From: Diphasiastrum complanatum
Taxonomy: Eukaryota; Streptophyta; Lycopodiopsida; Lycopodiales; Lycopodiaceae
Direction of reading: 5' to 3'
DNA length: 64,000 nt
NCBI GenBank assembly: GCA_029204225.1
Contig: MU831829.1
Coordinates: forward strand, 1 to 64,000
A program made the position numbers and the translations under genes. Positions 1 through 11,756 of this stretch are shown piece after piece (position 1 is the first letter of the stretch; the number at the start of each line of letters is the position of its first letter). Under the pieces are notes generated by a model, which was not told the DNA's origin, searched no databases, and saw only the letters and a list, made by a program, of their open reading frames with translations.

Positions 1-342
1 AAAGTACAATTTGTGAATTTGAAAAGAGGCATCTACCACATCAAATTCAAATTCAAAACACATGACAACTTCAAGTCTGGTGAAAATTGTATGCAGAAGC
101 CAATCAGCTTATTTTCCACCACATCGTTTTTCCAGCATCTGCCTAACTCAAGGAGGACACTACACCCCTAATCACATTTGGAATATATGGACGATCTAGT
201 TAAAGGACCTCTTAACAGTCAAATTACATAACACTATCTTGATGACAAAAGCTTCTTCGCACTAAATAAGACCGTGCTTCAGAAATGCTGAAATAGTTAC
301 TATAGAACTGTTAGAAAGAGTCATAACCCACCTGGCAAACAA
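1..342. other. 3' flank of PEX7, no gene seen
   Basis: A+T-rich sequence beyond the stop codon of the minus-strand PEX7 gene. It should contain the 3' UTR and poly(A) site of that gene, but I could not identify a signal with confidence. Confidence 0.5.
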
Positions 343-1290
343 TTATGCACGAGGATCCATGCCATCCTGCCAGACAAACACATTCTCATCCCATGCTGTG
401 CTTGCCAGAAGACCCTCAACAAGTGTGCTCATGTCAATGCCGACTGCAAACTCTGTATGGTGGTCATATTTTGCAAGGAGAGCATCCTCAGGCGCCATAT
501 AATCCCACATACACACAGTCATGTCATAAGAGCACGAAGAAATGAGATGTGCGCGATGAGGGGAGAATTTTACTCGTCTAACTGCGTAGGTGTGCCCCTG
601 CAGCATGGTGATCTCTCGCCGTGGATTGCGCACATCCCAAACTTTAATAGACTTATCCACCGACCCCGATACAATGATGCAATCATCATACTTGTTCCAG
701 TCACAGCTCAAAATTTCATGGTTGTGCCCAGGAATGATCAAAGAAGCATGTGGATCCCGCACATCCCATACACGCAGTGTGCAATCCCCTGAGGCTGACA
801 GAAACACATCTGCATGCCTTGGATTCCAGACAGTGGAATACACACAGTAAGAATGCTCTGCAAAAACCCTAAGGGATCGAGGCATATCAATCGTCCACAG
901 GCGGATGGTGTCGTCCCAAGAGCCACTCACAAAGCAGTCCTTCCTCACAAGATTCCAATCCACAGAATTCACCTCATGAGAATGTTCCTCAAAGCTTCGG
1001 ATCGGATTCTGTGCTGGATGCAGCGCAATATCCCACACTTTCAAGCTCCCATCGCCGCTCGCAGAAACAAGCAGATTTTCATTCTCCTCAGACCAAGTGC
1101 AATCATACAGCCCATCTGCAGAATCAAAAGAGACAACATCTACAATCCCAGTTGGAGCAAGCTCGAGCACATACTGCCGACCATTACCGATGATTCCAAA
1201 ATTCTGCGCCGTGGCTACAGCCAATCTGGTTTCTACAAAAGGACTAAATTCCACAGAGTAGCCATTATAAGCAGTCTTGAATACAGGCAT
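343..1290 (-). CDS. PEX7: Peroxisomal targeting signal 2 receptor PEX7 (peroxin-7), WD40 protein
   Basis: Cytosolic receptor that binds the N-terminal PTS2 nonapeptide of peroxisomal matrix proteins (in plants, thiolase and malate dehydrogenase) and delivers them to PEX5 and the import machinery. The 315-residue frame is an uninterrupted seven-bladed WD40 propeller. Repeat ends are visible as SLKVWDIA (82-89), TIRLWTI (128-134), TLRVWDVR (171-178), SIKVWDVR (214-221) and TVCMWDY (258-264), and the C-terminal blade ends VFVWQDGMDPRA. The N-terminus MPVFKT and the HADVFLSASGD and YDHHTEFAVG blocks are typical of plant PEX7. The frame opens 11 codons upstream at a GTG, but the ATG at 1290 matches the family start. 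A single exon of about 315 residues is the usual plant length. It looks intact and is the most securely identified gene here. Confidence 0.96.
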   Translation of the reverse strand: MPVFKTAYNGYSVEFSPFVETRLAVATAQNFGIIGNGRQYVLELAPTGIVDVVSFDSADGLYDCTWSEENENLLVSASGDGSLKVWDIALHPAQNPIRSFEEHSHEVNSVDWNLVRKDCFVSGSWDDTIRLWTIDMPRSLRVFAEHSYCVYSTVWNPRHADVFLSASGDCTLRVWDVRDPHASLIIPGHNHEILSCDWNKYDDCIIVSGSVDKSIKVWDVRNPRREITMLQGHTYAVRRVKFSPHRAHLISSCSYDMTVCMWDYMAPEDALLAKYDHHTEFAVGIDMSTLVEGLLASTAWDENVFVWQDGMDPRA

Positions 1291-2254
1291 GGCTTCTTTT
1301 CTCAAATTGCTGCCCCTATCCACTTTCCTAATGCCCTAAACGATTTATCTAATGTCAGATTCGCCAAAAATTAAGGGCTTTTGCAATCAGCAACAACCCA
1401 ATAACGTAATTCTTTCAGCTATGCAGCTAGTGCCCACTTATGAATGAAAACAGAACAAGCCCACAAAACCAAAAACAGCTTAGTCTCATACTGCAACATT
1501 CAACCCTGTTTAGGTTTATCCTCAGCCACAAACATCACAGGAGCACATTTTGATGTATCAGCGTGGCTCACTAAGCTTCGGTTTGGAAACAGCCCCAAAC
1601 ACAGAATGGGCGAGATGTAGATGCTTTTCTCAAGGCTTGAAGAGATTGATACACTGTGAAAGGAGTAGGAGCATCAAACAAAAAGAGCATAGTTCAAAAC
1701 AAAAAGAGCATGCATAGTAGTTCAGATCGGAGTTTGAAGTAGTTGATCATGATATATCTATGTATCATATCCTTCACTCTTGGATAAGACCGGAGTGCAC
1801 CCAAAATGATGGAAGAGAGTAATACCCAATATTAGCATCATCATCTGATGGTGACCTATGGTAGAGGCATAAGTTTCATTAAAGGAGAGATGATGATGGA
1901 ACCTTTCAAGCATACTTATCAATGGATAAGTGAGGCCTTGTATGCAATCTTAGTCATGATGAAGAATACCCTCCTCCCCAACAATGTGAGAGAGTAGGAT
2001 GAGAACCAATGAAATACACTAGTTTGCATTTTGTTAATGACGATTGAACAATGGATAGAGAACAATGGTTGGAATCTAGGCTTTCGCGTTTTCTTGTTGG
2101 TCCAAGTCATTATGCGAGTGGACTTGTAGGTGCACACGTGAGATTTCACTTTAACCCAAAAGCAAACATTAAAACAAATCCCAGTGAACAAAACCTTAGC
2201 ACAGTGCAAAGGGATATTAAGTTACACTAAGCCATGCTATCTAGACGTGCGAGT
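1291..2254. other. PEX7 upstream region, no gene seen
   Basis: Should include the promoter and 5' UTR of the minus-strand PEX7. I see no clear TATA element, coding exon or repeat. Confidence 0.4.
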
Positions 2255-3611
2255 TGTTAGGGCTGGAAAAACCTGTAGGAGGGCCCACCTTTTCTAGGGG
2301 GTTGTCAAAAATCATGTCTATGCCTGACATGCCATCAAATAGACATTACAAGAAGTCTATTAAGGTTCATTAGAGATCAGTAGAAGCTTCTATCAAGTCT
2401 AGCAAAGGTCTGTAGGCTTAGATCAACCAAAAAATATTTTCAAGGATGATACCTACCAAGGAAACTTTGGTGAATTGTTGCCGAAGTGTTAGATCCATGT
2501 CTAGTTTAGAGGATTCGAAATAATTCTTAATGTGGATATTCAGTAATCCATTGTACACGTCATTCTGAACTAGGCCAAAAATGTACTTAATAATCTTGTG
2601 AGGAGTCAAGCACTAATGCATGGTGATTGACAACATTTTATACATGTTGAGGAGATCCAAAGCACTTGGGTGAGAATGGTGATTGACAACTTTTTATACA
2701 TGTTGAGGAGATCAAAAGCACTTGGATGAGAATCAAGGTCTTGGAAGAAAAACTCCTAGGCTCCAAGGGTTTATATATAACCTACGAGAACTTGCCCTCC
2801 TTCACACTCAATTGCCGGTTTTCAGTTGCCACAAACCTCTCGTCTCCTGTATTTAGTCATTCTCGCATAAGGCTGAAGTTGATTGGATTTTGACTTTTGT
2901 TTTCTACTTGGTTGGGTGGTTTGGCTGCACAGTTGTCATGCCCACAACTGATCTTGGATTGATTATCTCGTTAGAGGTCAGCAGGCCTACCTCGACCCAT
3001 ATGTTAATTATGATTATGAGGGGTTTGGGGCCCTCAAGTGTATATGGTCATAATTAATGGTTGGAGGCCTAAACTCATGATGGTGGATTATTATGGGTCT
3101 ATCAGTGAGTCATAGGGAAACTAGATGATGTGGCCCAATTTTACGTCCATGTCCTACATATGGGATTTGACATAATCCTAGACTTGGATACACGGTAATG
3201 CTCAAAATTATTGGTTACACCATGTCATTCCAAACGAGGCCAATAAGGTAATTAATAACCTTGTAAGGCCCAGGCACACTAACTGGAGTTAGTGCATGGT
3301 TTAGGACAATTAGTGCATGTGTAGAGTATCAATAGCAATGAAATTTCTCATTTGGGGAGTTTATGCCTTGCATGACCACATGCACAGTGGTGACTTGAGC
3401 CTACATGGCTCTTGGAAACTCACCCTACTCCATCCATTTGGTAATTCACTGCCAAGTCCTCTCACTCTACTCTTGCTTCCTATTTCTTGGCTCAGGGGTG
3501 AAGCTACTAGAAATTGATCGATTGCTTCTACTTGGTTGGATGGTTTTGCTCCATAGTGTGTTCTCTTGTGTTTCGACTTCTAAGCAGGATCTTGAGGAGC
3601 TTTCCCTTACA
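2255..3611 (+). mobile_element. Putative 5' LTR of an iMet-primed LTR retrotransposon
   Basis: The segment starts TGTTAGGG and ends TTACA one base before a primer-binding-like site at 3613. A good TATA box (TTATATATAA) lies at 2771-2780, giving a U3-R-U5 layout. It contains a 56-bp tandem duplication and a weaker copy of the 2559-2625 segment at about 3224-3300. No second LTR was found, so the left end rests only on the TGTT start. The right end is better supported. Confidence 0.45.
2621..2733 (+). repeat. 56-bp tandem duplication
   Basis: Two nearly identical copies, starting at 2621 and 2677, each beginning tggtgattgacaac and ending cacttggRtgagaa. They differ at only a few positions, so the duplication is recent compared with the surrounding LTR. 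Confidence 0.85.
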
Positions 3612-3612
3612 T

Positions 3613-3624
3613 TGGTATTAGAGC
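3613..3624 (+). other. Primer-binding site, tRNA-iMet type
   Basis: TGGTATTAGAGC differs by one base from TGGTATCAGAGC, the complement of the 3' end of initiator tRNA-Met used by most plant copia elements. It follows the proposed LTR end by one base. Confidence 0.6.
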
Positions 3625-5620
3625 AAGGCTTACAAAGATCGAAGAACTTGGAGTGGTGAAGCTTTTCATCGAATTTTTGGTGTCGATCAATTGGTATTCT
3701 CATGCAGGTGGAGAACAAGGTTCCAAGTGGGTGAATTCTCCCAGTTTCCATTTGCATGTCGTTAAAGTCTGTCTTTCTCGACTTTATCTAGGATTTATGG
3801 AAGAGTGTCCATGAAAGGCAATCTGTGATGTTTTTTTTGGAGTTTTTGCTTATGTAGCTAAAATATTTTGTAGATCTGAAAATTCCAAGAAGTGTACATT
3901 CATTCTAGGAACGATGAAATTAATGATGCATGCTAGTTCTTTTCACGATTTACAGTTCTAGACTATGTTTTTGGTCAAAAACTACTTGTTTTTCGTGATT
4001 TTTTACTAGAAATTGATAGTAAGAGCTAAGATCTAGCAAGATCAGATCATGTTGATGGCTATAATTCTGTAACTTGAGTTGCATGTGTGTGAGAAAGTGT
4101 TGCATGCCATTAATATCAACTTTATGTAGAAGAAAAAATCAAAAGATTGTCAAAAATTATCATTTTTGCAAGTTTTTTCATAAAGTTGGATAATATGCTA
4201 ATGTAAAACACCTTGTAAATTTTGCCAAAAGTTTAATCAAAGTCTTTGAAGCTTTCCCTGAAGTTAGAGCTAAGATTTCGGTGAATTGGTGATGTAGAAG
4301 GTCAAAAAAGCTAAAAAACAACCTTTTGTTGATTTTTGGGGGATGTCCTTGCTATCAATCCACAAGGGGGTCATGTTGGGAATTGTTATAGCCGGTTTTG
4401 TACTCCTCTTGACCTATCTAGCAAGCTATCAGACCTGTAATTTGGTGGTTGGGGGGCTTATGCTCCGAATCCATCAAGTAGTCTAATCGATTGATTAAGA
4501 CAGTTGGTAATGTCACTTTTGGGCTTGGGGAGGTGTTTGCACATTTTTGCATGCATGGGCCTGAAAAAAGTGCGCCATACTACATAATTTAGGATGCTCT
4601 GTTCTCACACGTGTGAAGCTGAGGTCACAGGCTGAGGTGTCAGTCATCTTGATCACTTGGTCTCCTCTGTACTATGCTTTACATCACCTAATTTGGTGCA
4701 CTATAGCTCAAGATATTGACAGGGGTATTGAAAAAATCTCTTTCTGCTCTGCTTCAATTCTTGGACACGTCTTTTAATATCTAGAATCTTGGATCCATGG
4801 GCGAGTCTACTGACTTGCAGTCTTCCATGCCATACCTATGAAAAAATTAGATCCGAAACATACTTAATGGATCTCTAAGATCTTGACCAAATTTGGCTGC
4901 ACATCTAGATTTAGCTACAAGATAGAAATCATCAATTTACGCATGCAAGTTAGTAAACTTTGCCCTAGTGAATTCAAAGGACATTAACAAGGATAAATAT
5001 TTGTTTGTACTCACATGTCCTTGATGTGCCCCATATGTCAAGAATCAATTCTTTTGCAAACAATAATAATATCATCTTAGAAGTGCAATTACCCTTGGTT
5101 TCCAAATTTTTCTAAAAGATATTCAATTCTGCAATGACTTGCATTCTAGGATCATGCCAACATACAAGAGCCAATCCTAATTCATAATACAATTCCATGA
5201 TACCTGATCCAAAATTCCAATTTACTTATTCTCATAGAAATTTTCGATCAAATGGAAAAACTACTATGCTTAAGGGTAGGTGTGTTTGGATAAGGGCAGG
5301 CAAGTGACTATACCTTGGACAGAGGTATGGAATCAAGTTACCCTTGGATAAGGGATACCCTTAGAATTGTGCTTTTAGATTAAGGTACTGGTGTCCTTGG
5401 ATAAGGGCAGGTAGGCGTCTATGCCTTGGTCGGAGGTATGGTACCTAGTGAGGTGCTAGAAAGTCATTACCATGGGTGTTTTGGTTATCTTTCTAAACCT
5501 TGGGCCTCAACCTTGAACCATATCACTTTATTGGTCTTGGACCAAAGTATACAAACACAACGTGGGCAATGGGACCTAGTAGGAGGTAGCACTTTGAAGG
5601 TGTCCATTGAGTTCCCAACT
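3625..5620. other. Non-coding retroelement-derived spacer
   Basis: No reading frame resembling a transposon or host protein. It probably includes the untranslated internal part of the element primed at 3613. A degenerate duplication starts at 5286 and 5397 (ttggataagggcagg, period about 111 bp). Confidence 0.4.
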
Positions 5621-6245
5621 CCCACAAGAAAGGCATTTGAAGAGTCATAGGTTATAGAAGAAGTCTCTTGACCTTCCATAAGCCTATCAAGGTTCTTTAA
5701 CTATCCTCGGCCTCTCTCTTTCTCATTGGTTGTGCATGGAGTTCCATAGTGTATTGGAGGGTGCCATTTGCCATCTATATGAGGGGAGGAGGGTGCCCAT
5801 AGGGAGGGAGAGAGATCTCTTTTGTTTGTTATGCTTATGCTCTAGTATGGCTACTAGGGTATAGAGTGTTTTCTTGTGTGTAGTATGCTTAGGGTTTGGA
5901 TCTTGCTTATGGTATGGGACATAAGTAGGGCTTGGATCTTTAGTATCCTATGGTTTGTGGTGGTATGCTTGTGAATAGTTATTGGTTAGCAAGGGGGTGT
6001 TGGATTAGCCAAGTTGCAGGATTGCGTGTGCTAGCTAGCTATGGTTGGGTAATACTTGAGGCCACTTGTGATTAAGATTAGGGACATAGGTGGGGGAGAG
6101 ATCCATGGAGGCTTGAAGATCCTTACTTGCAGGTGGAGGCATCCTAGCTTGGAGTTGGGGAGCATCTTGGAGCTTGCAAGTTACTTGGAGGACCTTTGGA
6201 AGCACTACCTTTGGATTAGGAGGACTTCTTGACTTCATTTGTAAA
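5621..6245 (+). repeat. LTR-like repeat, plus-strand copy (inverted partner at 57430-58055)
   Basis: This segment matches, in reverse orientation, 57430-58055 over most of its length. Shared blocks include ctctctctttctcattg, tccatagtgtattggagg and atgccatctatat. A TATA-like element lies at about 5776, where the partner reads TATATAAGAG. The size, the TATA box and the position beside copia fragments suggest an LTR, but I found no unambiguous TG/CA ends. Confidence 0.6.
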
Positions 6246-6319
6246 AAAAGTTGCTTATGAGATTTGAATTTGGGTGGGCAAGCATCACAAGCAATCTTAT
6301 TGACCACACCATCAACTGT

Positions 6320-6960
6320 TAGTTATGAAGTTGTATATGGTTTGTGTGTAAGACATGTCAAGAATAAAGAGAAATATTTGAAAAGAAAAGATCTTGGCCT
6401 CACAAAAGTAATTAGCTCTAATAGAAATGCAAAAGTGGTCAGATAAATAAGACAACCAAACAATTGGTGAAACAATATAACATCTAAGAACGTATTCTCA
6501 TCCTCAAGAGAGATTTTCTTACTGACCTCCATAGGTATAGAAACTGGCTTGCTATCACACATTTTGAAACGCTCCAAAATCTCTCTTACATACTTAGTCT
6601 GCGTAAGTGCAATACCATCATATCCTTGCCAAACTTCTACTCCCAAAAACAATAGTCCATCAAACCTATATCAATCATGTCAAAACTGGATGATAGGTAT
6701 TTCTTGATTGCACTAATCAAACTCTCATCATTACTTGTAATAATGAGATCATCTACACACAACACAATTTGGGTGATGTTAGAGTCACGTGCAAAGTAGT
6801 AGAGATTAGAATCCGAGGAAGTACATACCAACCCTCTAGATAGGAGGTACTCATCAAAGTGGTTGTACCAAGCACGAGGTGCTTGTTTCAATCCATATAA
6901 GGCTTTTTTTAGTTTGCATACCTTGTTTTTCATGTCTTGGCAACTAGAAATTTTGACATA
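6320..6960 (-). pseudogene. Ty1/copia reverse transcriptase relic
   Basis: Two overlapping minus-strand frames give the C-terminal half of a copia RT. The upstream part has the LKKALYGLKQAPRAWY motif and the catalytic box LCVDDLIITSND. A frameshift near 6645 leads into the block with GVEVWQG, TQTKYVREILERFKM and KPVSIPMEVS. Integrase, the RT N-terminus and RNase H are missing in this orientation, and the C-terminal part decays after about residue 60 of the second frame. It runs opposite to both neighbouring plus-strand fragments, so it is a separate, truncated insertion. Confidence 0.85.
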
Positions 6961-6969
6961 ACTTATTAA

Positions 6970-7487
6970 GAGACTAGCACTGGCTTTAGAACCTTCTTAG
7001 ATTTAGATTTTGTAGGTGACAAAGTGGATAGAAAATCCATTAGTGCATTTGCAACCTTTGTTTGTGATGGAGTGGTGTCTTGGCTTTCCAAAAAGCAAGA
7101 TACTAGTTCACCTCTTCAATTGGATCTGAGTATGAAGCATTGACTTCTACAACAAAGGAAGTATTGTGACTCAAAAGACTATTGGTGGAGCTTCATGTCA
7201 TGGAGGCCGAAGAGGTACCATTGATCTTTTGTGATAACTAATCAACCCAACAACTTGCAAAAAATCCCACATTCCATGCTAGGAGCAAGCACATCAAGAT
7301 TGCTCCTCACTTTGTGAGGGAGAAGGTGCAAGCAAAGGAAATCAAGCTCAACATGTGCCATCTTCAAAATGCATAGTTGACATTCTTACTAAATCTTTGC
7401 TTAAATATTCATTTATTAAGTTAAGATCAGCTCTTGGAGTTGTAGATATGTGTACTATAGTTTTATCAAGCTAAATTTGTGGAGGAG
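6970..7487 (+). pseudogene. Ty1/copia RNase H relic with polypurine tract
   Basis: Broken plus-strand frames show the copia RNase H order: a VDRKSISAFATFVCDGVVSWLSKKQ segment (split here), a degraded ESEYEA region, then GASTSR/HFVREKVQAKEIKLNMCH, which matches the HARSKHIDI-HFVREKV stretch of the family. Several stops and at least two frameshifts are present. The end is followed by the purine run ggaggag immediately before TGTGAAAATTGG, the expected layout of PPT and 3' LTR start. Confidence 0.75.
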
Positions 7488-8149
7488 TGTGAAAATTGGC
7501 GAATATTAGCTTGATAAGCCCATAGTTTATTGTCCATATTGTAATTCACACGTGTGAGAGCATTTTTCCACGTGTGACGAATAGGTGTAGGTTAGTTAGA
7601 CCTAATCATAGGAGCTAGATAGCAAGTTTGGTGAAGAATTCTAAAATCTAGGACCTATCTCCACAAATATGGAAAAGTTGGTCTAGATCTAACCACCATA
7701 GATGGTATACCTAATGGTTAGGTCAAATAGACATGAGTAGGTAAACCTAATGATGACATGGCAGCTAAACACATGCCAAACCTACTCAACTAGGTTTGGC
7801 ATGTGTTTAGCCTTATCATAAAGATCAATCAACTTTTGATGTGAGATCAAGATTTTAGAGCTTTTGCTAATCTCGAGTTTCTTCTCCATTTGTGTTGTAA
7901 TTTTTTTGATGTGAATGCAATCCCAACTTAGTGTAATTAATTCTTTGATATTAGGTCATACACATGCTATGATTCACACATGTGAAGTCATTCTCAAGTT
8001 CTTTTTCATCTTAATTTGATTGTTCTTGCTTGTTTAGATCAAAATCGCCAATCTTGATCATTTTGCAATAGATTGATTGAACAAGTAGCCAATCACTCTT
8101 GAGGATCTTTTGTAGATCAATTTAGGGTCCTAAACACAAGTCTTTAACA
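7488..8149 (+). mobile_element. Putative copia 3' LTR
   Basis: Begins TGTGAAAATTGG directly after a polypurine tract and plausibly ends CTTTAACA at 8149 (TG...CA). It contains the perfect 12-bp palindrome TCACACGTGTGA at about 7552, plus cacgtgtga and TCACACATGTGA variants. No second LTR is present to fix the right border. Confidence 0.5.
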
Positions 8150-8224
8150 TTAATCTTAGTTAGTTACAAGCTACTTCTATTTTTTGTGACAATTGGAGTA
8201 CAATTGCTTTATTTATTAATCTCA

Positions 8225-8438
8225 GGTATCATTCTTGGAGCAAGCACACTACTGGAGATAAAGTATCATTTTGTCAAAGACAAAGTATTCAACAAGGAGA
8301 TTATTATTAATCTTTTGTAGATGAGAGTTCATGACAGCAAATATATTCACAAAGGCATTGGCATTCAACAATCATTCTAAGTATAGCAATATGCTCAACT
8401 TAATACCTCAATTTTTGGGAGTTCACATTAAGGGGGAG
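8225..8438 (+). pseudogene. Second copia RNase H C-terminal relic with PPT
   Basis: Reads GASTLLEIKYHFVKDKVFNK and then decays, matching the last ~60 residues of copia pol. It ends in acattaagggggag, a textbook copia polypurine tract, next to TGTTAGA at 8439. The same stretch occurs at about 7280 in the neighbouring fragment, so two copia 3' ends lie head to tail. Confidence 0.75.
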
Positions 8439-9042
8439 TGTTAGATTTCATCCTTGATATAAATTGTAATGTGAAACCATTTCATGTAGAGTTTGCAGTT
8501 TTACTCACATTATCGAGACAATGTCAAAGGTATCGAAACCATTTGCAAAATACATGTATTGTCGACACCATTTCAAATTCGAGGGATTTTCGAACAAAAT
8601 TCAAATTGACCAAAAGTTGACAGACTGTCAAAGATTCCAAATTTGACTAAAACAGATTGAATAATGGAGCCTTACTCGCTACGTTTTGGGTCCAATCTCG
8701 TAGTCCCACACGTGGCATCTGCCATGTGAATAATGACGCATTCCATTAGGGTTATGCCATTGAAAACTATAAATAGATCAATCAGATAAATTTAGTTTTA
8801 AGTTTCAAGTTCAAGTTCAAAGTTGAAGAAGTTCTTCTTCTTCTCATAACGGTTTTGCATGTAGATTGTGTTTATAGCTTTTTTTGGTTTTGTTCTACTA
8901 TTTCTGTTATTCTTGCTTATTATGATCTAAAGTTTCTGATTGTAAATACAAGCATAACTATCTAATTCTCAATCATTTTCTACACTTGTGAATGATAAGA
9001 TGGCTGTACTTGTGAAAGTAGCGAATCGTTTTTGTTATCACA
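8439..9042 (+). mobile_element. Copia 3' LTR (or solo LTR)
   Basis: Starts TGTTAGATTTC immediately after the polypurine tract. A strong TATA box (CTATAAATAG) lies at 8768-8777, about 330 bp into the LTR, as expected of a U3 promoter. The right end is placed at ...TTATCACA by TG/CA logic only and could be up to 100 bp further right. Confidence 0.6.
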
Positions 9043-11190
9043 TTAACTATCAATACTATTATCAACTATTTAGTCAACAATTCACTGTCAAATAGTTATT
9101 TGACTACTGCATAAATTATTTTCCAGCATATACATCTATGTTCTCTTTGAAGAGATTAATCTAGAATCAAGATTTTGAATTTTCCTGCACATTATATTGT
9201 GGTGGCAACTTGTAGCTCCATAATACTTTCGCTTTTTGTGTCTAATAGGATGATTAGTACTGAAATTTATATTGGAAGACTTGTTGCACTTTTGGATTTT
9301 GAAAATAGGGATAGACATCCACTTTGAATTGCAAAAGTGCTTAGATTCATTCAAAGAGTAATCAAACAAAAGTGTTGTTGGCCCATTGGCTATACACCAG
9401 CTCAATAAATGCTTTTCTAGGAAGGTATGAATTGAAATGGTTGGAATTAGATACAAAGGACAAAACAAAATGATTGCCAAAAATCAACTGGACAATTTAA
9501 ATTTAGAAGATGTGTATGTTCAATTGAGCTTTTAATTTGAATCGACAACTACTAATCACTTACAAAAGTCAACTATAGCTATTTGAAAGAATGACTTGGG
9601 TTAATGGCACAACCATCATCCTCAACTCATCACCAACATAGAAAAATTAATCCACAAGGCTTTTTAGTCATCATTGGATGCTAATTCAGAAGAATATATG
9701 CCAATTGACTTTGTTAAAGAAGCCTTCATCAACTCAAAAAAAGAGTGTTGACAATATGCCAGTTTCAAATTAAGAGACACTAGTTAATATAACCTAAGAA
9801 AATATACATTTAGAAATATTTTGAGACCTTTTGTATATCTATGAGATTTGGATCCTCAAAAATCATGTATTGTCTTCGTATGTTGTTTCATTTTCAATTA
9901 TGATGGTTTTATGAAGTTTGTAAAAACAATTTGTTATGATGCATTGTAAAAATATATTTCTTTATATAATTTGAAGATTGAATCATAAAAAACATGATTT
10001 TAGGTTAAAATTGGATAACTTAAAAAAATACCAAAAAAAGTTACTCTTTTTTAGGTTCAAGTTCCAAAATTAATGTCATTGTGTTAAGTAATGCATTGAG
10101 ACTTGGATAATTGATCTAAACAAGAAAGGGATTGAGGGAGAAGACTATCAAGTGCCTTGTTGCACGTATTTGGTCAACCCACGTAGAACTAGATGCTACT
10201 GAAGGGCCTTTCATAGGACTCTTCTTCAGTGATCTTATTAAAATTCATAGGAGAAACTTGTAGATCAATGATTCTTTTATTGAAATTTGCCATAACCTTG
10301 AAGCATAACGAGGTATTATTTTGGTATTTGCAATGAAGAACTACAAAATGAAAAAAAAATGTAGTTATACGAAATTAAAAGAAAATGTTTACCATTCGAT
10401 AGTACTACTTCGGAAGATTATTTCTACATTGAAGGTGGCCAAAGGTTTTCAACAACTAAGGGATTTGTGGAGTATGATAGTTAGTAAAGTATTATATCGT
10501 CAAAATGCTGAAGGTAGGGAGGGTGTCATGTCCTACATGTATTTAGCCAATGTGAATGTTAAATAAAGCCATGGTGCTAAATTAGGATTAGTTTTATAAT
10601 ATAGTTAATAAGAGAGCATAAGCTCCTATGTTATTTTTGTCAATGGCGGGCTTTGTAGTATTGGTTGGAAGGCCCAACATAGTTGAATAAGGTCCCAAAT
10701 TCAAATTGGAGGCACAAAGGATCACTATAAAATAGTTGAGATTGTGAAAATAGCTAAACCTAGCTACTGGTTTGTTGCCAAGTGGCACCTAGTATGAATG
10801 AACAAGTGTCACACATTTTTTTACATACTTAGGTGATAATTAGAAGGTGATCTGAATGCGCTTACATGCTTGAGAGGTGGCCAAATTTAGCCCCAAAATT
10901 AAGATCCCAAATTATATTGAGGAATTTTGGTGACAATGCACATGACTCAATTTTACAGCTATAGGTCAGAGCGCAAAAACGACTTTTCTGCGGACTTAAC
11001 TTTTGATAGGACCTTGCCATTGTGTCTCATCCTTTTTCTATCTGAGGGACAGATCCTTGTGGTGCCTGATCCATAGTATTTTCTCTGACCACGTTTGTGT
11101 CTATCCCTAGACCGTTTTCTAGCTAGGAATCAGAATTCAATGATGACATATTCCCGGACTTACTCCCTGGTAGGACCTTTGTTGTGTGGC
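9043..11190. other. A+T-rich intergenic sequence, nothing recognised
   Basis: Only short, low-complexity frames on both strands. The open stretch at 10321-10566 (plus) and that at 9136-9480 (minus) show no motif I recognise. Confidence 0.4.
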
Positions 11191-11194
11191 ATTT

Positions 11195-11312
11195 GAATCG
11201 GTAACTATTCCGTAATTGCCTTTCGGCTAATTTTTTTTCTCGTTTTTAATCAAATGTGAGAGAGATAGAGTGTAGCACAAAGAGAAAGCGAACGCTGGAG
11301 AGAGAGAGGTCA

Positions 11313-11406
<94 letters not shown>

Positions 11407-11710
11407 CAACAAAGAGAGGGAGATAGGGACAACGCACAATAGGAGAGAGAGGAGAGAGGGACATCGTAGGAGAGAGAAAGCGCAACATGAGAGAGAGAGG
11501 GATAGCGCACAACAGAGAGAGAGCAGGGGTGAGGGAGAGAGAGAACTGTCAAAAAAATCAGCCGAAAAGCAATTACGTGAGGTAATGGTCCATTGGTCGG
11601 ACCATTACCACAAATAATCCGGTCCCCGGACAGCTCGTGGACTCCGCCACTCGCTGCCGGGTCCCATATTATTTATGGTAATGGCCCTCCCAATGACCAT
11701 TACCTACTAC
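11195..11710. repeat. Fold-back (inverted-repeat) region around a GA microsatellite
   Basis: The arm gtaattgcctttcggct (about 11212) recurs inverted as agccgaaaagcaattac (about 11561) on the far side of the GA tract, with A/T runs inside both arms. To the right, GGTAATGGTCC (11581-11591) pairs perfectly with GGACCATTACC (11599-11609). A larger imperfect inverted repeat pairs 11599-11629 with 11654-11684, and a third GGTAATGG/CCATTACC pair lies at about 11676-11703. This looks like a MITE or fold-back element remnant. Confidence 0.65.
11315..11404 (+). repeat. (AG)45 microsatellite
   Basis: Ninety bases of uninterrupted AG dinucleotide, with shorter GA-rich stretches on both flanks to about 11540. 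The long Ser-Leu frames on the minus strand are artefacts of this tract. Confidence 0.98.
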
Positions 11711-11756
11711 ATTTTCCAACTGAGTGACATGTCCCTATGGTGCTTGATCTAGACCA

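Noticed and set aside
11227-11552. Three overlapping minus-strand Ser-Leu repeat reading frames
   Set aside because: They are pure translation of the GA microsatellite in three frames.
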